Below are positions 33,515-41,168 of a stretch of 56,740 bases of DNA, piece after piece. The notes below the pieces were generated by a model. The model was not told the origin of the DNA. It saw only the letters and a list, made by a program, of their open reading frames with translations, and ran no database searches. The stretch lies in the NCBI GenBank assembly GCA_902760595.1, contig CACWHI010000012.1, forward strand, positions 1-56,740, in the 5' to 3' direction. A program made the translations under genes and the position numbers. The stretch's first letter is position 1; every line of letters begins with the position of its first letter. This DNA is from an uncultured Eubacteriales bacterium. GTDB taxonomy: Bacteria; Bacillota; Clostridia; Christensenellales; Aristaeellaceae.

Positions 33515-36175
33515 TCATCTTTCGACCTTGCAGCGCTTCTTGTAGGCGTACATGGCGGCATCGGCCCGCTCGACCACGCCGCTGAACCCGGTGTCTGTGG
33601 CCAGGTCGGCCTCAGCCGTGCCGTAGGAGATCGTCACCTCGCCCTTGCCCCGGTGGTCGCGGTTGATCTGCTCCAGGCGTGCGAAGAGGGCATCGCGGCT
33701 GTCGTAATCGCCGCCTGACAGGATGGCTGCGAATTCATCCCCGCCGATGCGGAACACGGGACTGTGTTTGAAGATGTTGCAGATGATGGAGCAGGCCTCG
33801 CGGATATAGCGGTCGCCCGCGGCGTGCCCGCGCGAGTCGTTCACGCGCTTGAGGCCGTTAATGTCGAAGAAAGCGACGGCAAAGGGCTCCGCCACTCCCT
33901 CGCGGATGCGCGTGTTCCAGTCCTCCTCGGCGTTTTTGAAGGCCAGCTTGCTCTTGACCCCGGTCAGGGCGTCGCGCAGGGCCATGTTCCGGGCGTTGCC
34001 CAGCTCCCGCTGGTACTGCATTTCGCGCCGGGTCTGTTCGTCCACATTCTCCAGACCGATCACGACGCTCTCGTCAGACGCTCCGACGACCGGAACGAGC
34101 TTGAGCCGGTAGTAGAGCGGCCCGCCCTCCGCGGCCAGGCGGCAGTCTACGGTGTCCGCCTGCTTCTTGCCGGCCAGACGCGCGAGTGCCTGCTGCTGCA
34201 GCGCCTGCGCGGCCTTGTCCCGGTCCTCCGCCTCCAGGCGCGTGAGCAGCCCGGGAAGCCGGTCGGCAAAGAAGTTATCGCCGGTCTCCCGCAGGCGGAT
34301 ACGGCCGTTGGCCTCGGAAGCAGCGTATTCCGTGTACCGTCCGGTGACAGTGTTGATATAGAACACGTTCGCGAAGCTGCTGGACAGCGCGTAGGCGATA
34401 TCCGCGATGGTCTTCCGGGTCTCGGCCCTGCGGCGCAGGCGCTCGGGCTCCGCCGTGTACCCGGCCGCGGCGCTGCTCCTGCGCTCGATGATGAAGCGCT
34501 CGTATTCCTCGGCGGGCAGAGCGCGCGAGAAGTAGAAGCCCTGGGCCAGGTCGCAGCCCATGGCCTTGAGGCAGCGCATCTGCTCCTCCGTTTCCACGCC
34601 TTCCGCGATGACCGGCACGGACAGGTAGGAGGCGATGTCGATGATCGCCTCGATCATGCGGGTGTCCTTCTGGCCGCTGAAGGCGGTGCGGATGAACTGC
34701 ATGTCCAGCTTCAGCGCGTCGATGGGCAGGGAGGAGATGACGTTGAGGGAGGAATAGCCGGTTCCGAAGTCGTCCATCTCGATGCGGAAGCCCAGGCCGC
34801 GGAGCCGGTTGACGGTATCGATGATCTGCTCCGCGTTTTCGGTATAGGCGGACTCGGTGATCTCCAGATAGTAATCGGCGGGAGTCAGGCCGTTTTCCGC
34901 CAGGATCTCCCGGAACGTTTCGACCAGGCCGGGATCGAACATGTCTACGCGGGACACGTTGACGCTGACGGGTACGGAAAAATGGAGGCGCTCCTTCCAC
35001 GCACGCACCTGCTCAGCCGCCCTGCGCCATACGTAGGCGTCCAGGCGCTGGATCAGGCCGTTTTCCTCGAACAGCGGAATGAACTCGCCGGGGCTGATCA
35101 TGCCCAGGCGCGGGTGCTTCCAGCGCACCAGGGCCTCGGCGCTGGCGAGCTGCGGCACGTCCGGGCGCAGGTCGAATTTCGGCTGGTAGTACACCTGGAA
35201 CTGCCCTTCCCGGATCGCCTCGTCAAAGTTGTCGATCAGCTGCTCGCGGTACAGCTCCCGTTCGTGCAGGCTGTTGTCGTAATAGGCGAGGTTCCTGGTC
35301 ACGCTGTTGCGTACGGTGTCCGCGGCGTTCTTGGCACGGTCGAAGCGGCGCTCGATGTCGATGGTCTTATCCACGCTGGGATAGACGCCCATGCGCAGGC
35401 GCAGCCGCGTCTGGTCCGCGCCGCCGTCCCCGGAGAGGGGGATCGAGGCCAGCTCCAGGAGCTTTTTGCAGTCCTGCCCGTGGGGGAGATAGAGCATGAA
35501 CATATCCGCGCTGTGCCGGCAGATGATGCCGATATCTGTCGGCTTCAGCTCCAGCAGGCGCTGGCCGACGCGCCGCAGCAGCTCGTCCGCGTAGGCCTTG
35601 CCGCTGCGCTCGTTGATGAGGTGGAAATGGTTGATGTCGAGCACGATCGCGTCCATGTCCAGCTGCTGGTGGAACTGGTCGAGCTGTTCGGCGTAGCGGT
35701 AAAAGTATTCACGGTTATACAGCCCTGTCAGGCTGTCGCGCTCGGTGGAGCGGATGATGTCCCGGTCCTCGTTGAGCTCGATGGTGCGCAGCACCCTGGC
35801 CAGGATCACGTCCGCCTGGGGGTAGGGCTTGGGAATAAAGTCCGTGGCGCCGTAGCTGAGGCTCTTGACCTCCAGGGTGGAATCCGAAGTCAGCACGATC
35901 ACGGGCAGGCGGTCCAGGATATGCTCCGCCCTCAGGACGGACAGAAGCTCAAGACCGTCCATGCGCGGCATCAGCACATCCAGGAGCACCAGGGACAGCA
36001 TGTCCTTCTCGCGCCGGATCACCTCGAGCGCTTCACAGCCGTCCGCGGCATAGAGGATACTGTATTGTTCTTCCAGGATCGCACCGAGCAGCTCGCGGTT
36101 GATCATCTCGTCGTCCACGACAAGGATCTGGCGCTTGCCGCTCTGCGAGTGAAATTGAAGATGGTTTTTAGGCAC
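33515..36175 (-). CDS. Response regulator with GGDEF, EAL and second GGDEF domains (c-di-GMP turnover)
   Basis: An 886-residue cytoplasmic signalling protein. Receiver domain at about 10-130 (phospho-acceptor D66 in LLDVLMPRMDG); first GGDEF about 140-305 with the active motif degenerated to HSADM (221-225); EAL about 315-565 with EAL at 347-349, ITES, DDFGTGYSS and IAEGVET intact; a PAS-like stretch about 590-715; second GGDEF about 725-886 with RIGGDEF (811-815). It should both make and break c-di-GMP, switched by phosphorylation; no partner kinase is nearby. GTG 36175 is preferred because AAAGGAAG lies upstream; GTG 36193 is in frame. Confidence 0.9.
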   Translation of the reverse strand: MPKNHLQFHSQSGKRQILVVDDEMINRELLGAILEEQYSILYAADGCEALEVIRREKDMLSLVLLDVLMPRMDGLELLSVLRAEHILDRLPVIVLTSDSTLEVKSLSYGATDFIPKPYPQADVILARVLRTIELNEDRDIIRSTERDSLTGLYNREYFYRYAEQLDQFHQQLDMDAIVLDINHFHLINERSGKAYADELLRRVGQRLLELKPTDIGIICRHSADMFMLYLPHGQDCKKLLELASIPLSGDGGADQTRLRLRMGVYPSVDKTIDIERRFDRAKNAADTVRNSVTRNLAYYDNSLHERELYREQLIDNFDEAIREGQFQVYYQPKFDLRPDVPQLASAEALVRWKHPRLGMISPGEFIPLFEENGLIQRLDAYVWRRAAEQVRAWKERLHFSVPVSVNVSRVDMFDPGLVETFREILAENGLTPADYYLEITESAYTENAEQIIDTVNRLRGLGFRIEMDDFGTGYSSLNVISSLPIDALKLDMQFIRTAFSGQKDTRMIEAIIDIASYLSVPVIAEGVETEEQMRCLKAMGCDLAQGFYFSRALPAEEYERFIIERRSSAAAGYTAEPERLRRRAETRKTIADIAYALSSSFANVFYINTVTGRYTEYAASEANGRIRLRETGDNFFADRLPGLLTRLEAEDRDKAAQALQQQALARLAGKKQADTVDCRLAAEGGPLYYRLKLVPVVGASDESVVIGLENVDEQTRREMQYQRELGNARNMALRDALTGVKSKLAFKNAEEDWNTRIREGVAEPFAVAFFDINGLKRVNDSRGHAAGDRYIREACSIICNIFKHSPVFRIGGDEFAAILSGGDYDSRDALFARLEQINRDHRGKGEVTISYGTAEADLATDTGFSGVVERADAAMYAYKKRCKVER

Positions 36176-36362
36176 GTTCAGGCTTCCTTTCACGCGGTTT
36201 TGCCGACTGGATCAGATATAGAATATAATACCCGAAAAACGCCGATCCGTCCACAGTTTTTTTGCGGAGCGGGTTCCGCTTTAACGGGATAAGGACGCAA
36301 AACGATTTTTCCGCATCCGGCAGGCGGAAACGGAAAACTTTCAAAAACATGAAAAAAAGTGC

Positions 36363-36391
36363 TTGACAAACGCCTGGACCAGTGATAACAT
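36363..36391 (+). promoter_or_regulatory. Promoter of the tRNA operon
   Basis: TTGACA (36363-36368), 17 bases, TAACAT (36386-36391), about 55 bases before the first tRNA. The gap 36176-36446 otherwise holds only the divergent start region of the GGDEF/EAL gene. Confidence 0.75.
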
Positions 36392-36446
36392 ATGCAACTG
36401 TCAGCGGCAGCAACGCCGCTTGACGGAGGAAATCGCTCCGCGGCTT

Positions 36447-36523
<77 letters not shown>

Positions 36524-36537
36524 GCCTCTAACCTTAT

Positions 36538-36613
36538 GGTGGGTGTAGTTCAGTGGTAGAGCGCCAGATTGTGGCTCTGGAAGTCGTGGGTTCGAGTCCC
36601 ACTACCCACCCCA
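36538..36613 (+). tRNA. tRNA-His (GTG)
   Basis: Acceptor GTGGGTG with the extra 5' G (36538) opposite C73, as required for HisRS. Anticodon loop TTGTGGC, anticodon 36571-36573; CCA is encoded. Confidence 0.95.
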
Positions 36614-36630
36614 TTCTTTTCTTAGAATGA

Positions 36631-36705
36631 TGGGGTGTCGCCAAGAGGTAAGGCACGGGACTTTGACTCCCGCATTCGTAGGTTCGATCCCTGCCACCCC
36701 AGCCA
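36631..36705 (+). tRNA. tRNA-Gln (TTG)
   Basis: Acceptor TGGGGTG with CACCCCA, anticodon loop CTTTGAC (anticodon 36663-36665), CCA encoded. Substrate of the GlnRS encoded in this window. Confidence 0.95.
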
Positions 36706-36709
36706 ATCT

Positions 36710-36785
36710 GACCCATTAGCTCAGTTGGCAGAGCACTTGACTTTTAATCAAGGTGTCCGGGGTTCGAATCCCCGATGGGTCACCA
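36710..36785 (+). tRNA. tRNA-Lys (TTT)
   Basis: Acceptor GACCCAT/ATGGGTC, anticodon loop CTTTTAA, T loop TTCGAAT, CCA encoded. Confidence 0.95.
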
Positions 36786-36806
36786 TTCATGAAAGTGCTC
36801 GCTCGT

Positions 36807-36887
36807 GCGGGCGTGGCGGAATGGCAGACGCGCCAGATTTAGGATCTGGTGTCGCAAGGCGTATGAGTTCGAGTCTCTTCGCCCGCA
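36807..36887 (+). tRNA. tRNA-Leu (TAG)
   Basis: Class II tRNA with a long variable arm. Acceptor GCGGGCG/CGCCCGC, anticodon loop TTTAGGA. The 3' end is followed by CTA rather than CCA, so CCA must be added by nucleotidyltransferase; it is the only tRNA in this window without an encoded CCA. Confidence 0.93.
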
Positions 36888-36900
36888 CTACTTCAAGCTT

Positions 36901-36976
36901 GCGGTAGTAGCTCAGTTGGTAGAGCGCCACCTTGCCAAGGTGGAGGTCGCGAGTCCGAGCCTCGTCTACCGCTCCA
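36901..36976 (+). tRNA. tRNA-Gly (GCC) with atypical T loop
   Basis: Acceptor GCGGTAG/CTACCGC, anticodon loop TTGCCAA, CCA encoded. The T loop reads TCCGAGC instead of TTCGANN, so position 55, nearly always U (pseudouridine), is C. The D loop is normal. Confidence 0.9.
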
Positions 36977-36986
36977 AATCCAGCGT

Positions 36987-37060
<74 letters not shown>

Positions 37061-37081
37061 GCAACTTCCTCCCAACATTAT

Positions 37082-37157
37082 GCGCCATTAGCTCAGTTGG
37101 TAGAGCACCTGACTCTTAATCAGGGTGTCCCGGGTTCGAGTCCCTGATGGCGCACCA
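37082..37157 (+). tRNA. tRNA-Lys (CTT)
   Basis: Acceptor GCGCCAT/ATGGCGC, anticodon loop CTCTTAA, T loop TTCGAGT, CCA encoded. Last gene of the tRNA operon. Confidence 0.95.
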
Positions 37158-37160
37158 AAT

Positions 37161-37195
37161 AAAACCCTTGTAAATACAAGGGTTTTCATTTTTTT
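37161..37195 (+). terminator. Terminator of the tRNA operon
   Basis: A perfect 12-bp stem AAAACCCTTGTA (37161-37172) with 37175-37186, two-base loop, then CATTTTTTT. Confidence 0.9.
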
Positions 37196-37262
37196 GGCTT
37201 CCCTGTGGGTAAAAGAAAATGCTCGAAATCACCTGCGCTTAAAATAGCTGGAGGTTGTACGC

Positions 37263-38111
37263 ATGAAAAGGTTTTCCTTGATTCTTCTTTCACTTCTGCT
37301 GATCGAAGCCTGTGCTGGCTCTTTCGCCGAGGAAGCACCATGGGTCACCATGGAAAATGTGCGGGAACACAGCGGCAGTGTATGGCGTGAAGAGATCCCC
37401 CGCTATAACGGAGCGGAGGAGCAGGGCTTTCAGCCGCTTGCCATGGATCCGGAGGAGGCCTGCCAGCTTCTGCGGGACGCCTATGACCGAGGCCAGGATG
37501 AAGCAACCCGCGAGCTGCTTCAATCCTGGGGAATCGGGATGGAGCCCTGCGGGGCGCCTGTGCGCCGCGAGCTTATCAGCCAGGCAGACCTACAACATCA
37601 AGGGCATTCAGATGTTTCAACCGAGAATGTGCCATTGGTGCAGCTCATCAGCTTTTCCGGATGGGGCTGGGGTGAAGAAGGGACCCTGATCTTTGTGAAG
37701 CAGTGGCCCAACTGGTATCTGTGGGACTACATTCCCTTCGCGTGCGAGGACTTCCGTCTGTGCGGCACCGATCATGGAACAAGCGTTTATCTGGAGTTCA
37801 GCGTGATCGGGCATGGGACGGGGTGCTATGTCCGGTACATGGATGTGTATCATCTGCAGGTGCGAAAAATCGAGGCAAGCTATACAACCTACGGATACGA
37901 AGTCTTTCAGAATGCAGGCATTCAGGTGTACGGCTCGGCCTGCTATGCCAGGGATGGCGTGCATATTTTCCGACAGCTTTCGCCGCTGGCATTCGATGAA
38001 GCACAGAACGAATTTGTGTCGACAGGCGCCGTTCTGGACGTATTTGATTACAACATTGGCGAACAGGGAGATCTGGAGCGAAGAGTACCCGGCCCTGCTG
38101 GCCCGCACTGA
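37263..38111 (+). CDS. Secreted protein of unknown function
   Basis: A 282-residue exported protein. Signal peptide in residues 1-22 (MKRFSLILLSLLLIEACAGS); a cysteine at 17 is in a poor lipobox (IEAC), so cleavage by signal peptidase I at SFA-EE is as likely. The body is rich in aromatic residues (SGWGWGEEGTLIFVKQWPNWYLWDY). I know no family. GGAGG precedes the ATG. The last ~17 residues (GEQGDLERRVPGPAGPH) come from reading the beginning of the hicB sequence in another frame, so this end is probably not original. Confidence 0.7.
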   Translation: MKRFSLILLSLLLIEACAGSFAEEAPWVTMENVREHSGSVWREEIPRYNGAEEQGFQPLAMDPEEACQLLRDAYDRGQDEATRELLQSWGIGMEPCGAPVRRELISQADLQHQGHSDVSTENVPLVQLISFSGWGWGEEGTLIFVKQWPNWYLWDYIPFACEDFRLCGTDHGTSVYLEFSVIGHGTGCYVRYMDVYHLQVRKIEASYTTYGYEVFQNAGIQVYGSACYARDGVHIFRQLSPLAFDEAQNEFVSTGAVLDVFDYNIGEQGDLERRVPGPAGPH

Positions 38112-38466
38112 AACCGGCGGCTATGTCATCAGAGTCCCGGACGTGAAGGGATGCGTGACAACCGGAGACAGCGTGCAGGACGCGCTGGACAGTATCCAGG
38201 ATGCGCTGGCCGGCTGCCTGTGCGTGCTGGAGGATGAGGGACGCCCGCTGCACGTCGCGTCATCTCCGGACAGCGTTGCAGAAGAAGGCGCAACCGTTGT
38301 GCTGATCGACGTGGATCTGATCGCCTACCGCCAGGCGACAGATACGCGCGCCGTCAGGAAGAACGTGAGCCTGCCCGCATGGCTGGTATACCTGGCTGAC
38401 AAGAACGACATCAACTGCTCTCAGCTATTGCAGAAAGCCATCAAGAAAGAATCAAGGATCGCCTGA
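38056..38466 (+). CDS. hicB: HicB family antitoxin, solitary, start codon uncertain
   Basis: About 136 residues from a TTG at 38056. The N-terminal half is the HicB partial RNase H-like domain (YPALLARTETGGYVIRVPDVKGCVTTGDSVQDALD), and the C-terminus is a DNA-binding helix/RHH part (VRKNVSLPAWLVYLADKNDINCSQLLQKA). HicB normally neutralises the HicA mRNA interferase; no hicA is found on either side. There is no ATG or ribosome-binding site before the conserved part, and the preceding gene runs 56 bases into it. It may be a broken or captured gene, or be read by coupling. Confidence 0.7.
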   Translation: MANREIWSEEYPALLARTETGGYVIRVPDVKGCVTTGDSVQDALDSIQDALAGCLCVLEDEGRPLHVASSPDSVAEEGATVVLIDVDLIAYRQATDTRAVRKNVSLPAWLVYLADKNDINCSQLLQKAIKKESRIA

Positions 38467-38484
38467 ACCACGCAACCGACCCTA

Positions 38485-38510
38485 CCGCCCAGGAGGGCGG
38501 CTTTTTGTTT
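38485..38510 (+). terminator. Terminator after hicB
   Basis: CCGCCC (38485-38490) pairs with GGGCGG (38495-38500) around AGGA, followed by CTTTTTGTTT. Confidence 0.8.
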
Positions 38511-38553
38511 TGACCGTATTCTGTGTCAGATATACAAAACACCAATTTGACGG

Positions 38554-38604
38554 TTGACAAGTAAACTTGGCAATGCTATAATCAGAGCGCCAAGTAAACT
38601 TGGC
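38554..38604 (+). promoter_or_regulatory. Consensus promoter with two operator palindromes
   Basis: Perfect TTGACA (38554-38559), 17 bases, perfect TATAAT (38577-38582). A palindrome CAAGTAAACTTG (38558-38569) covers the -35 edge and spacer, and a longer one, GCCAAGTAAACTTGGC (38589-38604), covers the start site. Their centres are 33 bases apart, about three helical turns. The likely ligand is the XRE regulator two genes downstream. Confidence 0.85.
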
Positions 38605-38624
38605 ACTCGAAAGGAGAAAGATCT

Positions 38625-38945
38625 ATGGATAAGCAGGAGATCCTGGAACGCAGCAGGAAGGAGAACGCGAATCGGGATGAAATGGAAAAGGGTACCCTCA
38701 CCAGGGCAGGGCAAAAGGCTTTCAGCGTGGGCGGACTGGTCTGTGCGCTTATCATCATCCTGGAAGCCTTGCTTAAGGAGGAGGTCAGCTTCAGCACCTG
38801 GTGTGTTTATCTGTCCATGACGGGCACTGTATTCATCGTCAAATACCTGAAGCTTCGAAGGAAGCACGAGCTGGTGATCGGCATCGTCCAGCTCGCCGCG
38901 GCGGCGCTTTTCCTGGCGCTGCACATCAGAAGGCTGGTGGGGTAA
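38625..38945 (+). CDS. Small membrane protein (DUF6442-like), paired with an XRE regulator
   Basis: A 106-residue protein: a charged N-terminus (MDKQEILERSRKENANRDEM), then three membrane segments (about 35-50, 57-72, 84-100). It resembles the DUF6442 type that is often encoded next to a small HTH regulator; function unknown. GGAG precedes the ATG and the regulator gene begins four bases after the stop. It is the first gene under the two-operator promoter. Confidence 0.75.
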   Translation: MDKQEILERSRKENANRDEMEKGTLTRAGQKAFSVGGLVCALIIILEALLKEEVSFSTWCVYLSMTGTVFIVKYLKLRRKHELVIGIVQLAAAALFLALHIRRLVG

Positions 38946-38949
38946 GGCG

Positions 38950-39156
38950 ATGGATGAACAGCTGATCCTCAGGAACAGGCTGAAGGAGATACGCTCGGAG
39001 AAAGGACTCTCCCAGGCGCAGCTTGCAGAACTGGTCGGCGTATCGCGCAACACGATCAGCTCCATAGAGACCGGGCAGTTCAATCCGACAGCCAAACTGG
39101 CGCTGGTGCTTTGCATCGCGCTCGACAAAAAGTATGAGGAAGTTTTCTACTTCTGA
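38950..39156 (+). CDS. XRE-type helix-turn-helix regulator
   Basis: A 68-residue DNA-binding protein that is one HTH domain only (LKEIRSEKGLSQAQLAELVGVSRNTISSIETGQFNPT). This compact type often binds short palindromes as a dimer, and two perfect palindromes stand at the operon's own promoter, so autoregulation is likely. Signal sensed is unknown. The stop abuts the stop of the convergent permease gene with no gap. Confidence 0.9.
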   Translation: MDEQLILRNRLKEIRSEKGLSQAQLAELVGVSRNTISSIETGQFNPTAKLALVLCIALDKKYEEVFYF

Positions 39157-39873
39157 TCACAGGCTCTTCGCGATCAGGAGAACGCCGGAGAGAAGCAGGA
39201 GCAGGATGACCAGCAGCCGGACGGCGGATTCCTTCAGCCGCCCGGCGCATTTCAGCCCGGCGAACAGGCCCAGCAGGGAAACAGGCAGCAGAATCAGCGC
39301 CGTTCGGACGGAGGCTGGGGTGAGGATGCCCATGACCAGATACAGGATCAGGCGGAAGACATTATCCGCCATGAATACGGCGTTGATATTGGCCTTCATG
39401 GCTTCAGTGTTTTCGGTCACGCGGCTCACATAAGCGACGATCAGCGCTGCCACGCCGAAGAGCCCGCTCATCACGCCGGACAGCAGCCCGACCAGCGCGA
39501 GGACCAGGAGAGAGCCCTTCCTCGCCGAGGGCCGCTGCTGCCTGCGCAGCATATCCAGCGCCACCGCGATCACGGCCGCGCCGAACACCGCGCGGATCAC
39601 GGACACATCCGCGTTTTTCAGCAGCAGGGCCCCGATCAGGTCTCCGGACAGGATCAGCGCGATCAGCGGCAGTACCACCCTGGCCTGCAGCTGTTTTCTT
39701 CCCCGCCAGGCCATAATGGCGTTGGGCGGCGCTCCTACCAGCAGGTCCACCGGGGTGATCTCGATATTAGCGGAACCGAAGCTGAGGATGGACGTGAACA
39801 CCAGCGTGTTCGCGAACCCGCACACGCCCTTGACGAAATAGGCCAGAAAGGCAGCCGTGAACCATAGCAGCAT
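39157..39873 (-). CDS. TauE/SafE family permease
   Basis: A 238-residue membrane protein with about eight segments of the sulfite/organosulfonate exporter family: FVKGVCGFANTLVFTSILSF and, in the second repeat, GLLSGVMSGLFGVAALIVAYV. The transported anion is not known. ATG 39873 is chosen because GGGAG lies upstream and it starts at the first membrane segment; an upstream ATG at 39909 adds twelve polar residues. It stands alone on its strand. Confidence 0.8.
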   Translation of the reverse strand: MLLWFTAAFLAYFVKGVCGFANTLVFTSILSFGSANIEITPVDLLVGAPPNAIMAWRGRKQLQARVVLPLIALILSGDLIGALLLKNADVSVIRAVFGAAVIAVALDMLRRQQRPSARKGSLLVLALVGLLSGVMSGLFGVAALIVAYVSRVTENTEAMKANINAVFMADNVFRLILYLVMGILTPASVRTALILLPVSLLGLFAGLKCAGRLKESAVRLLVILLLLLSGVLLIAKSL

Positions 39874-40141
39874 CGTGCATATCTCCCGTTCTGCGAAATT
39901 GACCCGCAAATAATGATTGCCACGCAGCCGTTTGCGTGAGCATCATAGCAGATGCCGAGGAAAAAAGCAATGAATATGTGACACTGCACCCTGATGATCG
40001 CCATCATTGAGATTCGGGTTCAATGTAGTCGCGTACATCATTGCCGAAGGGCTGGTGGATGCGGCGCGTGAATCGACCACGCTTTATGTTGACGAGCCTG
40101 AAGAAAAACCGCCCGAAGAAAGATTTATAATCAATAATTTT
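39874..40141. other. Degenerate intergenic stretch without a recognisable gene
   Basis: No start with a ribosome-binding site is seen. One frame (about 40007-40192) reads YIIAEGLVDAARESTTLYVD but runs through the terminator at 40142; another ends LKKNRPKKDL-stop just before it. This looks like the remnant of a plus-strand gene whose front is lost. I cannot assign a family. Confidence 0.4.
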
Positions 40142-40168
40142 GCTCCTGCTTCGGCAGGGGCTTTTTTT
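40142..40168 (+). terminator. Strong intrinsic terminator with TTCG loop
   Basis: GCTCCTGC (40142-40149) pairs with GCAGGGGC (40154-40161), one G-T pair, around a TTCG tetraloop, followed by seven T. It terminates a plus-strand transcript whose gene is no longer recognisable. Confidence 0.85.
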
Positions 40169-40244
40169 ATTGATTCTCCGAACCTCGTTTGAAACTTATT
40201 TGAACCTTTTCGAACAGTCTATTATGGTTATTTCGTGCATGAGC

Positions 40245-40281
40245 AAAAAAAACCGCCGAAAGCTGTTGCGCTATCGGTGGT
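40245..40281 (-). terminator. Terminator of tRNA-Arg (CCG)
   Basis: On the minus strand ACCACCGA (40274-40281) pairs with TCGGCGGT (40252-40259), one mismatch, with an inner AGC/GCT pairing in the loop, followed by eight T. Confidence 0.75.
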
Positions 40282-40286
40282 TTCTT

Positions 40287-40363
40287 TGGTACGCCCGGTG
40301 CGATTCGAACGCATGGCCTTCAGAGTCGGAGTCTGACACTCTATCCAACTGAGCTACGGGCGC
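40287..40363 (-). tRNA. tRNA-Arg (CCG)
   Basis: Minus strand cloverleaf: acceptor GCGCCCG with CGGGCGT, D arm GCTCAGTTGGATAGAGT, anticodon loop CTCCGAC (anticodon CCG), T loop TTCGAAT, encoded CCA. It has its own promoter and terminator. Confidence 0.95.
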
Positions 40364-40390
40364 ATAAGAGCAGTTGTCTACTGCGGAGAA

Positions 40391-40419
40391 AGTTTAACAC
40401 AAAACATGGGGCATGTCAA
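40391..40419 (-). promoter_or_regulatory. Promoter of tRNA-Arg (CCG)
   Basis: TTGACA (40414-40419), 17 bases, TAAACT (40391-40396), 28 bases before the tRNA. Confidence 0.75.
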
Positions 40420-40518
40420 GCGGCGGAAAAGGACTTGTAATTGGCAGCAATCGTCCATGTATATGAGAAAGTGCAGATCATACTCGTGAAAGTGCTATAT
40501 GTATTATTGCGGATTGTA

Positions 40519-40547
40519 TTGCAATTTGTAATTTCATATGGTATCAT
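40519..40547 (+). promoter_or_regulatory. Promoter of the brnTA toxin-antitoxin operon
   Basis: TTGCAA (40519-40524), 17 bases, TATCAT (40542-40547). The -35 is inside the palindrome ATTGCAAT (40518-40525), a possible BrnA operator. Confidence 0.5.
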
Positions 40548-40567
40548 CACACTAGGGGGGATTGTTC

Positions 40568-40882
40568 ATGGTTGAGTGTTTCGAGATAGATGTTTCCAGA
40601 GTGACATTTGATTGGGACGATGAAAAAGAAAGATTGAATTTCATCAAGCATGGCGTACATTTCAAAACGGCAGCCAGAGTTTTCCTGGACCCCAATAAAC
40701 TGATACGCGAAGATAAAGAACACAGGTCCGAGCTACGGTATGACGTACTTGGAAAAGTCGGGAAGATACTGTTTGTGGTTTGCACATTCCGCGAAGGCGA
40801 TACGATTCGGCTGATTTCGGCAAGAATAGCAACTTCGGCCGAGAAAGAGAGGTACGAACATGGCGAAGATCAGGATGAGTGA
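40568..40882 (+). CDS. brnT: BrnT family toxin (type II toxin-antitoxin)
   Basis: A 104-residue ribonuclease-like toxin of the RelE fold. The family pattern FDWDDEKERLNFIKHGVHFKTAARVFLDP is clear, as is the late RLISARIATSAEKERYE. It should stop translation by cutting RNA when not bound by BrnA. ATG 40568 has AGGGGG nine bases upstream. The frame overlaps the antitoxin gene by 23 bases, and both share one promoter. Confidence 0.9.
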   Translation: MVECFEIDVSRVTFDWDDEKERLNFIKHGVHFKTAARVFLDPNKLIREDKEHRSELRYDVLGKVGKILFVVCTFREGDTIRLISARIATSAEKERYEHGEDQDE

Positions 40883-41162
40883 ACTCATGAATCCCCTCAC
40901 AAAAGAGGAATTGCATGAGCTGGAGGAAGCTGAGAAAAGGACACCTTTCTTTGATGATGACAGTCCTGAAATGACAGCGATTCAGCTTCAGCAATTCAAG
41001 AGGATGTACAGCGAGGACAGAACAAAACGCACAGTATCGATCCGTCTTTCGAAAAATACTTATGATAAGGCCAAAACATATGGGAAAGGATATACAGCGT
41101 TTCTGAGCCGTTTGCTGGATGCCGCTATCAACGATGAAAATCTGGTCCGTAAGTGCGTATAA
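40860..41162 (+). CDS. brnA: BrnA family antitoxin
   Basis: A 100-residue partner of BrnT. The N-terminal half (LMNPLTKEELHELEEAEKRTPFFDDDSPEMT) would wrap the toxin; the C-terminal half is a ribbon-helix-helix DNA-binding part (RTVSIRLSKNTYDKAKTYGKGYTAFLSRLLDAAI). It should neutralise the toxin and repress the operon. Toxin-first order with overlapping frames is normal for this family. Confidence 0.88.
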   Translation: MAKIRMSELMNPLTKEELHELEEAEKRTPFFDDDSPEMTAIQLQQFKRMYSEDRTKRTVSIRLSKNTYDKAKTYGKGYTAFLSRLLDAAINDENLVRKCV

Positions 41163-41168
41163 GCGGAG

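Noticed and set aside
38111-38624. hicA toxin gene near hicB
   Set aside because: No short frame with the HicA dsRBD-like pattern or GxxxxHxIF-type histidine motif was found on either side.
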